From assembly GCA_015680905.1 (NCBI GenBank), contig CM027377.1, forward strand, positions 59,913,501-59,977,500: 64,000 nt of DNA, given 5' to 3'. This document shows, in pieces, positions 55,312-64,000 of the stretch. Source of the stretch: Coptis chinensis. Its lineage: Eukaryota; Streptophyta; Magnoliopsida; Ranunculales; Ranunculaceae. The notes under the pieces are model-generated. The model did no database searches and was not told where the DNA came from. It saw nothing but the letters and a program-made list of their open reading frames with translations. The translations under genes and the position numbers were made by a program. Within the stretch, counting starts at the first letter, position 1; the number at the start of each line of letters is the position of its first letter.

Positions 55312-56472
55312 TTGTGCGGATCAGATTATTCGTTGCATTCCCGGTGGGAATATAATGAAGTTCTATCGTTCTGCCATGACAAAGAGTGTGGTGGCCATTT
55401 TAGTGGAATGAAAACATCCGCTAAAGTTCTTCAATGTGGATTTTATTGGCCTACCCTTTTTAAGGATGCCCAAGTGCATTGCAAGACGTATATTCGTTGC
55501 CAACAACTTGGGCGAATCACGAAGCGTAATATGATGACATTAAATCCAATCTTGATAGTAGAAATTTTTTACGTTTAGGGCATTGATTTCATGGGTCCCT
55601 TCCCTGTTTCCCACGGTTTCATTTATATTCTAGTTGTCGTGGACTACGTGTCTAAATGGATAGAGGCCATGGCTTGCCGTAGCAATGACCATAAGACAGT
55701 GGTATTTTTTTTTAAGGAGTATATTTTATGTCGTTTTGGCATTCCTAAAGCCATCATTAGTGATGGTGGAACACATTTTTGCAACAGAGTTGTTGCATCC
55801 CTAGTGAAAAAGTATGGAGTTACACACAAAGTAGCAACTCCTTATCATCCACAAACTAGCGGACAAGTAGAAGTTTCTAATAGGGAAATCAAAAAGATTT
55901 TAGAAACAACTCAGAAATCCCGATAGGAAAGATCGGGAAGCTGCCTATCGGATGCCTTATGGGCGTATAGAACTGCTTTCAAAACTCCTATAGGTATGTC
56001 TCCCTTTAGACTTGTATTTGGGAAACCTTGTCATTTTCCCGTTGAAATAGAGCACCGTGCTCTGTGGGCTATAAAAAGTCTTAACTTCAATATTGATGAG
56101 GCGGGTGTCAAACGCAAATTGCAATTGAATGAGATTGAAGAAATCCGTAGCGATTCTTACGATCTCGCGAAGGATTATAAAGCTAACATGAAACGTGTTC
56201 ATGATAAACAAATCTTGCACAAAGAGTTTGTGGTTGGTCAAAAGGTTTTGCTTTATAACTCCCGTCTACATATTTTCCCAGGGAAACTAAAAACCCATTG
56301 GTCTGGTCCTTTTCTGGTTACTGAAGTCACCCCTTCTGGGGCAATCACCTTGGTAAATCCCAAGGATAACAGTACCTTTCAAGTCAATGGCCAACGGTTA
56401 AAACATTTTCACGAGCTTCTGTCCCCTGATGTAGAGGAAGTCCTTTTACAGGACCCTGTAAATGATGACTGA
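55312..56472 (+). pseudogene. Integrase of element 3, two in-frame stops
   Basis: The zinc-binding part reads LSFCHDKECGGHFSGMKTS ... HCKTYIRCQQLG. The catalytic core has [14 protein letters not shown] (first Asp), [20 protein letters not shown] (second Asp) and NREIKKILE (Glu), so the D,D-35-E triad is visible. A TAG at 55576-55578 replaces the usual Trp before GIDFMG, and another TAG at 55924-55926 follows ETTQKSR. The C-terminal domain is open from 55996 to 56472 ([20 protein letters not shown] ... [19 protein letters not shown]) and ends at the natural pol stop. Confidence 0.88.
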
Positions 56473-56517
56473 CCTTTGTCATTTGGTGTACTTCCTTTCA
56501 CTTCCATATAGTGGTAA

Positions 56518-56590
56518 GTGCACCATTCAGGTAACTGGGCCCTCCCTATGGAGTGTGTGGCTGTAAGTACCGGATCCTAAGTCCACGTTT
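56518..56590 (+). promoter_or_regulatory. Conserved noncoding block after pol (element 3)
   Basis: Begins about 46 bases after the pol stop and matches 23855-23930 and 43022-43095. A hairpin-plus-purine site (aaacaaatttt, loop, aaaatttgttttggggtggg) follows at about 56798-56835. Confidence 0.55.
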
Positions 56591-57493
56591 CACATAATTC
56601 ACGTCTTCCACTTTTGCATGTGTTCTCGGTTTTTGAGTCATGTTCCTCTATGGGGTGAATTATGTATTTATTGTTTTTCGTTTTTCTTATAATAAACTAA
56701 TAAATAATAAAATAATAAAATAAAAATAAAAATTCTAAAATCATAGAAATAGCAATCCAACAAGTCTTGGGAATTTGACTTTAAACGACCCACGGTTAAA
56801 ACAAATTTTGTGTTTAAAAATTTGTTTTGGGGTGGGCAGTCGATCTTTCCATCTGGATTGCTCGAACTTTCCATTATGTTGCTTAGGCCCGTTAGTCGTA
56901 GTTCATTCGGGTTGACGTTATCTATAACTTAGATTCCCTTCGTTCGCATAACTTACGTCACTCACGCACTTTGAGGCATTTTCCACCTTCTTATACGTCA
57001 CCCATGGTTGGAATTGAGTGTTTTATGGATCATTGGATTGGAAATTCTCTACTGATCATTTCCATAACTCATTCGCCAAAATCGGACCAGTAACGAAGCG
57101 GCAAATTGAATTTGAAATTACGCGAAATATCGGAAAAGTTCGGAATTCGAATTGGGCTTGGGCCCAAACCGCACGCACGTCTGTGCGTCTCCTTCCTTCC
57201 CAAAAATGCACAGTTTGTTTCCTTCTCCAATCCCGCCGGTTACCAAAGTTTAAAACAAAACTTAAACCCAAAAAAAAAAAAAAAAAAAAACACACCTATC
57301 TACACCACACCCATTGTAACCAACAGCCCGAGTCCTCTCAAACAAAATTTCCACACCACCAAAAACAGCCACCAATTCAAGCTTCCAACCTGCCACCGTA
57401 CCCACCATCGCCACCACCAGTGTTTTAGGTTGTTTTACATCAAACTCGCTACCTCCACCGTCTACAAAACCATTGGTTGTTTCAAAAACTTCA

Positions 57494-57538
57494 ATGGCGC
57501 TACGACGAAGAATTTTGCCGGAACAAGCAAATAGCTAA
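57494..57538 (+). pseudogene. Start of third ORF a, rest deleted (element 3)
   Basis: ATG at 57494 gives MALRRRILPEQANS and a stop. At 57532 the sequence jumps to the 3' noncoding region (ctaaggatggaaacaaagtg, equivalent to 28342). Both third ORFs are therefore deleted in this element. A long A run occurs upstream at 57271-57290. Confidence 0.75.
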
Positions 57539-57539
57539 G

Positions 57540-58287
57540 GATGGAAACAAAGTGTAGAAGTAAAAGTAAAGAACAAGGGTTTCTCTAGTTACATAATATG
57601 AAGCCTCAGACTTGTCCTTTTTGAATATCCATTTCCTTCTTTCTTAAACCATCTCCTAATCCCCGCAACATCTAATAAAGACCTCTAGCTCAATTAGGAA
57701 TAGGTTAGTGTGATAGTAAGTGACAGATGTGTTTGATCGACTCCGGCTTCCTTGTGTGTCATTGAGTTTGTAAGGTAAAGTGTTCCCACTGCACATTGGA
57801 GTAGCGAAACTTGAGCGGAAAAATTAGAGTGGTTTTTGTCTTGACATTTATATGAGGACCTACTTAAGGACGTTATTCTGAGTTTTCAGAAACAGACTTG
57901 CTAGTTCATCTCATAGTATTACTCATTGTATATATGTTTATTCGTAGATGATTGATTATTATGCATATATTAGTTTAAGTTTCGACTTGATTATTCTGTA
58001 TTCATTGCTAGTGAGATGTACAGATAATTGAGACATAGATAAGGAAACAATAGTTTTATTTCTGAGTCGTTGTAGTATAGATGAAGTTTGCGAGTACCTT
58101 CACTGGAAAACTCTCACAAAGCTATAACTCGTCCACTAGAGAATTCCTAGTGGTTTAAGGCCTTGTTGCATATGGTCAATGCAATCGCACTCGGCGAAAT
58201 GAGATTAGTTAGAAATCCATTTTTGGTCACTTATGCTAATTTCTCATATTTACTTGAGGACAAGCAAAATGCTGTTTGGGGGTGGTT
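57540..58287 (+). other. 3' noncoding region and polypurine tract of element 3
   Basis: Collinear with the end of the 3' region of elements 1 and 2. It ends with ttgaggacaagcaaaatgct and gtttgggggtggtt immediately before the LTR at 58288. No gene seen. Confidence 0.75.
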
Positions 58288-59782
58288 TGATAAGAGCCTA
58301 AAATTGTAGTTTTAACCCCTTAACAATAATACTTTTAGACCAATTATGTGAGTAATAAATAAGAGTTAATCACATAACCCCTTAACAATTACGTGCTTTT
58401 ATGTATTTCAGGCATTGAAGTCAATTATGTGCAGAAATGTGCCACTTTGGCGATATAAAGGAGCAAGGGTTGGTTGCTAAGACGTTATGTGATTAAAGGC
58501 CAAGATTCAAGGAGAAAAAACCTTTGTAAAGCCCGGTCAGAAGCTGAAAAGTCAGAGTCAACGCGGGCAGAAATAACACACAAAAGTCAACAGAACTTCT
58601 GAAGATCGTATCTTTGGACTCAGGCCTCGAAATTGGGCGTAACTTATGTCAAAACGACCGGATCGGAAAGAGATTTCCAATGGTCCAAACCTTGACCCAA
58701 TCAGAGGAGCAGAAGTGGACGCAAAACCTATTGAAGTCAAAGCCAACTTAAAAGGGCCTTGTGGACTGAAGAAATTAGGCTTTGGGCTCGATTTTTCGGC
58801 CCAAAATATGGACCCTCAGCCCATGCATAAAAATGTGGATCTGGTCTCTTCCATTTCCACGCAGAAGACTTAGCTCTGAAGTATCAATTAGGTTAGGATA
58901 GAAAGTAGCCATTAGAGTAGCCATTAAACCTTAGTTCTAGATCTAGTTTTGAGAATTTTAATTAGTTTATTAATTAGTTTTCATACCTTGTTTTAATTTA
59001 GATTATTGAATGATTGTTATTATTCATTAGATTAAATAAAATAGTTAGTCTTGATAATTTCGGTTTTGATTTATTGATTTACTTAGATCTAAATTCAGTT
59101 ATTAGTTGTTATTCATTTCTTAGTTGTTTAATTTAGTTTTGAATTATTGATTAGAATCTTTATATTAATAAAGTTAGAATCTTTATTTTATGTCTTATTC
59201 AATTTCATATGGAAATGATAGTTTGATGAATCAAGGCTAAACCTCCATTAGAGAGGTTTGATGAAGCCTTGATGAAAACTTGATTGTGTAGTGTAGAATT
59301 GTTGTAAGAGTCTATTCCACTCTAGAAGGTCGTTGATTCGCCATGAGAATGGGTGGACGTCCTCACATGCTAGTTATGAATTGGTAGAGATGCCATGTAT
59401 AATTAGGGATTAGAAGCCACCAATTCTTACCGTGAAGAACGTAAGAATTGGATTACAACAATCTATGCTAGTTTCTTAAGTTGGATTCAAGGTGGATTCA
59501 ATTCCCCCTAATTCTTATTCTAGATTAAAACTTTAGTATTAAAGTAGCATTTTCGTAGTATAATTCGTAAAACTCTCATTGACTTTGGTAGGATTGATAG
59601 TCGTAGGAAACTTGAATGCTAAAGAACTAGGAGTGGAACGAATCTTCTATTCCAACTCTACTTCAATAGTATCGAGAGTAGAAATCTTTGATAATTACGA
59701 GTATCATTCAGTTTTAGTTTTACTTGCGTTTAGAGTTTCATCGCTTTATTCATTAGTAAAACTATCAATTTTACGTTTATCA
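58288..59782 (+). repeat. Middle LTR shared by elements 3 and 4
   Basis: TGATAAGAGCCTAAAATTG to TTTTACGTTTATCA. It carries polypurine tract on the left and primer site on the right with no target duplication at either side. More diverged than the other LTRs (for example a local duplication of the cccttaacaat word near 58316 and 58378). Confidence 0.88.
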
Positions 59783-59784
59783 AA

Positions 59785-59797
59785 TGGCGCAGCTACC
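59785..59797 (+). promoter_or_regulatory. Primer-binding site of element 4
   Basis: TGGCGCAGCTACC, one base away from the sequence in elements 1 and 3. It lies two bases after the LTR end. Confidence 0.75.
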
Positions 59798-60247
59798 ATC
59801 TTAATCTCGTTCAAGACAAAAATTCAATTGCTTGAATTCAAGGGGAAATCCCCCATTCTCTACCCACCCACCCTTTTAATTTTTCATTCTTATTTCTTGA
59901 CTTTTCGGAACTGTTCACTATTTTAGGCATAGGGGTTGCGGATTCATAGAAGAAAACACTGCAGTAAAGGTATTTGTAAATTTCGAAAAATTCTGACAAT
60001 TTACAATTGTAATCCTTAAGGTGTTATTGATTTACTGTAATTTTGTCAGATTTTTCCTAATTGTTTTACCTTGTGAACAAATACAATCTTTCTGATCTTT
60101 GCATTTTGTTTTCAAACTGTAAGTTCTTGAAAAACAGACGAGTAAGGTTACTTAGGCGGTTCCAAAAATTCTAAACTTTTTACAGGAGTATCTATCCTAA
60201 GTCAGGAGTTTTCAGTAAAAATTTGACTAGTTTTTTATTTGTTTTAA

Positions 60248-61881
60248 GGGTTATTTAGGGATTGGTCCTACTTATTTAGGGGTATTTAAGGATAGGTCCT
60301 AAAATTATCAATTATTAGGGATTGGTCCTACTTCTATCGATTGACCTTGAGTCGTCTCAGTTGACTGTGGTCAACCCATTTTATAATAATATATTTTTTT
60401 AATTTTTTTACAAATGGCCAAACTACCCTTAAGCGGGCAGGAAAACCAAATTAAACAATGGACCACTGTCAAAAATCTGAACGACTTAAACTTTTACCAG
60501 CAACGACTTAAACTTTTCATTGTTGATTGCATTTCCCACAATATCTAGCTGTGTCAAGTGAAAGGCTTTAAAAATCAGCACCACTTCCCAAGTTTCTGCT
60601 ACTTCGACATCGCCACTTGCACAATCATCAAAATTGCAATCATCTCTTACAGCATGAGACAAAGGAGAAGGGCACAAATATCTTGTTCTGTCTATAGGAT
60701 CCAAGATAAGTAATTACGGTAATGATCTCAAAGGCCCAAGCGTAGTGAAACTGCTGAATCTATTGTAATTGAGATTTAAGCAAGAGATCAGGAGGAGCAT
60801 TGCCTCCAAACCTTCAATAGATTGAAGCTCGTTGTGACTGAGATCTAGCATCTGGACCCATAATAAATGTTCAAACGATCCAATCTTTGATAATGACAAA
60901 TTGTTAAGCCGCAAACAGACGTTGTTGGGCAAATTTGGAGAACCAGGTTCCTCATATAGTGAAAGCAGTGCCTTGCCAAAGATTTCTCATTGGAGACCAG
61001 GAGTTCTAGAACTTCTTCAGTATTGACCTTCTTATATACAATAGGGGTATTATACGCCCTAAATGTGTCATGAGCCATTAACAACCGTGCAAGAGTAAGC
61101 TTTCCAATTTTACAGATCATAATTAGTAACAATTCCCGAAATAGAGCAATCTCCTTGGTCACGGTCTCAAGGAGCCACTCTGAAGCTGTAGCCTCATGAT
61201 CCTTACTGATTCTTAGTTGATCCAAGGACAAAATAGGACTTAAGTCAAGAGTTGCCACTTCAAAAGTGCGAAATATGTCTTCTCCCCAGACCAACAACTT
61301 CTAACATACACCTCTTGTGGCAGTTTCTGGTGCCTTGCACCGCAAAGTCACTTTGAATGCAAACCGTGAAGGAAAGCTGTAGCTAGAATCACTTGAGGAA
61401 ACAATACCCTTAGTATGTCCAAGGAAAACCTCAACTGGATATGCTTTTGCAAAATTTTCTTCTGAATCAGGAAATTTCATGTATGTTATCCAAGCACGTG
61501 ACATCCTTGAATTGTCGACTGAAGGTTAAGTGTTTGGTAGCAATCGTCAAGTTATCGTTTTTAATGGAGAAGATTAAGTGTTTCTTTTTCAAACTTGAAG
61601 ATAATGTTTGGTTAGGGTTTTATGAGAGAAAATGAATTGTCGTAGTGTTAGATAGAGAAGACCAACAATTCAATATAAAGTAGCGTGTCAAGCACGCTTA
61701 AGGGTAGTTTGGCCATTTGTAAAAAAATCAAAAAATATATTATTATAAAATAAGTTGACCACGGTCAACTGAGACGACTCAAGGTCAATCGATAGAAGTA
61801 GGACCAATCCCTAATAATCGATAATTTTAGGACCTATCCCTAAATACTCCTAAATAAGTATGACCAATCCCTAAATAACCC
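60248..61881. mobile_element. Pack-MULE: Mutator-like element carrying a host gene fragment, 9-bp TSD
   Basis: Terminal inverted repeats of about 190 bp: the left starts GGGTTATTTAGGGATTGG (60248), and the right ends with its inverse CCAATCCCTAAATAACCC (61881). They stay highly similar down to the word aaatggccaaactaccctta. The flank ttgttttaa is at 60239-60247 and again at 61882-61890, a perfect 9-bp duplication. There is no transposase; the cargo is part of the Rab geranylgeranyltransferase alpha gene on the minus strand. The element lies in the leader of retroelement 4, between primer site and gag. Confidence 0.93.
60486..61504 (-). pseudogene. Rab geranylgeranyltransferase alpha-subunit gene fragment captured by the Pack-MULE
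   Basis: The enzyme attaches geranylgeranyl lipids to Rab GTPases in the cytosol; the alpha subunit has prenyltransferase repeats, an inserted Ig-like domain and C-terminal leucine-rich repeats. The fragment starts at ATG 61504 (MSRAWITYMKFPDSEENFAK) and passes a TAG at 61301. It continues with WGEDIFRTFEVATLDLSP, SLDQLRISKDHEATASEWLL and CKIGKLTLARLLMAHDTF. After a shift near 60930 it reads CLRLNNLSLSKIGSFEHLLW and MLDLSHNELQSIEGLEAM (leucine-rich repeats). It then has a stop at 60714, a short deletion, and DPIDRTRYLCPSPLSHAV to LDIVGNAINNEKFKSLLVKV. The N-terminal prenyltransferase repeats were not captured. No introns interrupt about 1 kb of coding homology. Confidence 0.88.
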
Positions 61882-61890
61882 TTGTTTTAA

Positions 61891-62765
61891 TCTCCTAACT
61901 AGTGGAGTGTTTCCAGTGTGTTTCTGCAGTTTTGCAAACACTTAATTTTTGGAACAACAACCGGTAAGGAGGGTTTGTAGAACTCTAATTGCTCTAAAAG
62001 TTTTACAAGAACAGCCATTATCTGTCTGGAGTCTCCAGTAAAATTTTGAAGATTTTTGTCTCTGTCTGGATTGGTTAACCTTTCAGTTGTTTGTATTGTG
62101 TCCGAAAACTATTTCACAAACTTTGAAGGGTAGTAGAAGGACTTTCATAGCTCCGATTGATCTAAAATTTTACAGGCTACTTGATAGACGTCTTAGGAAG
62201 CTACTACAAAAATTTCAAATTTTTTGGAGCGCACCCCACGCCCTAGATAGCCTATTTCCAAGCGCGCCCTGCGCTCAACCGCCTGGACATTGTGTCAAGC
62301 ACGAGCACGACCCGTGCCCTAGATAGCCTATTTTCAAGTGTGCCCTACGCTCAACTGCCTAGACATTGTCTCAAGCACAAGCGCAACCCGCGCCCTAGGT
62401 AGCCTATTTCCAAGCGCACCCTGCGCTCAACCACCTAGAACTTAAGTTAGACAGAGATGACGACCGCTCTACCAAGGCCATTTTCGGCGGCCGACCACGC
62501 CTCTTCCTGGAGCAGCCCGATTTTCATAGGTCAGTCCAAATTTTCATTTCTTCAAGTTATTCAGTGTTTCTAACATCATACAAATACTAAGATTGCATAT
62601 ACAAGACGCTATTCAAACGCGTAGCAAGGAGGCATTCAAGTACTCCTTCTTCCACTCCTCGTCTCTTCTGTCAGAGGAGTTTTAATTCTAGTATAATCAG
62701 GCTTGTTTTTTGTAGACATAAATACCACACGCCTATCTAGAATTTCACACACTACACCTGCATCA
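61891..62765 (+). other. Leader of element 4, right of the Pack-MULE
   Basis: Noncoding sequence between primer site and gag. It includes the GC-rich tandem repeats listed separately; otherwise no feature seen. Confidence 0.6.
62243..62441 (+). repeat. 76-bp GC-rich tandem repeat in the leader of element 4
   Basis: Units start ctagatagcctatttcc at 62243, ctagatagcctattttc at 62319 and ctaggtagcctatttcc at 62395, a period of 76 bp, with about 2.6 units. Each unit contains aagcgcgccctgcgctcaa, the same kind of GCGC near-palindrome as in the other leaders. Confidence 0.85.
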
Positions 62766-63893
62766 ATGGCTAAAGAACAAGAGACTCCTCTCTCTGATTT
62801 TTATAAAGCCCTAAACGATGGCCCTAAGTCGCATCGCGTTCTTTGCGGAGACCCTAGTGGGGATTTTGAATTCCCCTAATATATTTAACTTGTTACCAAT
62901 TTTTCATGGTTTAAACCACGAGAAGCCTTGCCAGCATATGCGTAGAGGATAGACTAAGTTCTCACTACATTCCATCATTCTAACATAAGTCCGAATCAAG
63001 TTAAACTTAGGGTGTTTCCATTCACCCTAGCCGACAAGGCGAAGTCTTGGTTAACTGCCCAAACGACAAATTCTGTGGACTCATGGGCTAATCTTGTTCA
63101 ATTGTTCATGGAACAGTTTTACCCACCACTGAAGATAGGTGAAATGCTTCAAAAGATTCATTTCTTCCACCAGAATCCTCATGAATCCTTTTCAGAGGCC
63201 TGGAATCGTTTCACTGATCTTCTCATTGAATGCCCGCATCATAATCTTGCGAAGGACATGCTTGTTCATGCCTTCTTCAAGGGGTTTTTACATCGTCATA
63301 AGGAGGTTCTAGATATCATGACTGGGGGTAGTTTTCTTAGTAAAGGAGCCTTGGAGGCTTATACATTCTTAGAAGATCAATCTAAGAGGAACAACAATTG
63401 GGGAGGTAACGATTCTTCCCGCTCCACTCTTTCTTCTTTTGAGGGTAAACCTGATTCCGAGTTTAAAACTCTTATTGATGCCCTCACTAAAAAGGTAGAT
63501 GCCATCTCTATTTAACAACAACCCACTCCAGTCATGAACATTAAATCTGCTCGTTGTAATGTCTGTTTTAGTCTTGAGCATTCCGACTTCTATTGTCCTC
63601 TTGTCTATGCACAACCACCACCACAACCATCAAATTTCAACCAATCAACTCAACATCAAGGATAAGGAAACTTAAGTAATCAGAATAGAGGTTTAGTGCC
63701 CATGACCCACAACTATCAACATCAAGACATGAACACTCAACAAGCTTTAATTCCAGTCCAACCATCTACAAACAAAGTAGTAGTGACCTTGTTGGAGAAA
63801 CAAAATCAAATTATGCAACAAAACTCTAACTTGATGAAAGATCAGCATGATCAAAACTCTAATATAATGAAACAAACGATGAAAATGATGTAG
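62766..63893 (+). pseudogene. gag of element 4, partly open
   Basis: Starts MAKEQETPLSDFYKALNDGP at 62766, shifts, and is then open at 63012-63515 for the gag core (PFTLADKAKSWLTAQTTNSV, FMEQFYPPLKIGEMLQKIHF, ESFSEAWNRFTDLLIECPHH). A TAA at 63513-63515 ends this frame, but the same frame then shows a CCHC-type knuckle (CNVCFSLEHSDFYC), which is lost in elements 1-3. A Gln/Asn-rich part (63696-63893) follows and ends before protease. It is the only gag here that keeps a zinc knuckle. Confidence 0.8.
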
Positions 63894-64000
63894 TCTTTGT
63901 GCCAAAAGGTTATTGATAAACACACTCTGTATACACGTTTATTGATTTTAGTTACTTATTTTCTTAAGTCCGAGGTCCACAGTCCAAAGTCCAAAGTCCA
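63894..64000 (+). other. Right edge of the window within element 4
   Basis: No protease is reached. The last bases carry a short direct repeat (ccaaagtccaaagtcca), too short to classify. Confidence 0.4.

Larger units (their letters stand above)
36280..64000 (+). mobile_element. Retroelements 3 and 4: tandem Athila-like complex (LTR-internal-LTR-internal...), runs off right edge
   Basis: The complex has a first LTR (36280-37665 plus 50193-50278, split by element 2) and a first internal region (50279-58287) ending in a polypurine tract. A shared middle LTR (58288-59782) and a second primer site and internal region (59785 onward) follow. The middle LTR has a polypurine tract on its left and a primer-binding site on its right with no target duplication, so it serves both units. 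Such arrays arise by unequal recombination between LTRs. First and middle LTR belong to one subfamily (both read gtttgatgaatcaaggct, unlike the tgattctcggct of elements 1 and 2). The expected right-hand TSD, atcat, would lie beyond the window. Confidence 0.85.

Noticed and set aside
57018..57534. Two overlapping plus-strand frames of about 140 codons
   Set aside because: They run through the poly-A stretch and Pro/Thr-rich noncoding leader before the deleted third ORF and differ from each other only by phase; no domain.
1..64000. tRNA, rRNA or other structural RNA genes
   Set aside because: No cloverleaf or rRNA sequence was recognised by eye; the TGGCGCC sites are primer-binding sites, not tRNA genes. 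A covariance-model scan would settle it.

Overview
This is plant nuclear DNA, most likely from an angiosperm and probably a eudicot. It is AT-rich and dominated by Athila-like Ty3/gypsy LTR retrotransposons with tRNA-Asp-type primer sites. It also holds Mutator-like and hAT elements, a LINE, solo LTRs, and broken copies of plant gene families (F-box, GRF zinc finger, DUF1985/Ulp1, FCP1-like, dsRNA-binding, Rab geranylgeranyltransferase alpha). I cannot name the species. Almost nothing here looks like an intact single-copy host gene. The window reads as a pericentromere-like nest of transposons in a gene graveyard.

Layout. 1-2530: an F-box pseudogene and a zinc-knuckle/GRF zinc-finger gene with a premature stop, both on the minus strand. 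2751-4005: a solo LTR. 4046-8876 (minus): a composite broken gene reading N to C as DUF1985-like domain, basic linker, Ulp1/C48 protease-like domain and FCP1/NIF (HAD) phosphatase-like domain. 9472-9660: a plastid-type infA fragment. 10098-13233 (minus): a second, more decayed DUF1985/Ulp1 copy. 13464-16190: a tandem array of roughly 380-bp units, interrupted by a Mutator-type MITE (9-bp target duplication) and a hAT-type element (8-bp duplication). 17427-18284: half of a dsRNA-binding-protein gene (plus) facing a small hypothetical gene (minus).

18475-30607 is retroelement 1, complete from LTR to LTR with TSD tgatc. 30613-36279 holds a second MITE copy, a LINE split by a solo LTR (TSD ctttc), a cluster of perfect palindromes, and the complementary half of the dsRNA-binding gene with its convergent small gene. 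From 36280 to the right edge lies a tandem retroelement (LTR, internal, LTR, internal). Its first LTR is split by retroelement 2 (37666-50187, TSD gatag). Its second internal region carries a Pack-MULE (60248-61881, 9-bp TSD) with a fragment of the Rab geranylgeranyltransferase alpha-subunit gene.

How the parts relate. Retroelements 1 and 2 share one architecture: gag and protease, no reverse transcriptase or integrase, a short unknown ORF in their place, then two tandem, mutually similar third ORFs. Retroelement 3 is the mirror image: it keeps protease, reverse transcriptase, RNase H and integrase (all broken) but has lost the third ORFs. Because 1 and 2 share the deletion yet have independent target-site duplications, the deleted form must itself have transposed, presumably with enzymes supplied by relatives of element 3. 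The order of events can be read from the nesting: host gene pair, then element 3/4, then element 2 inside its LTR and the Pack-MULE inside its leader.
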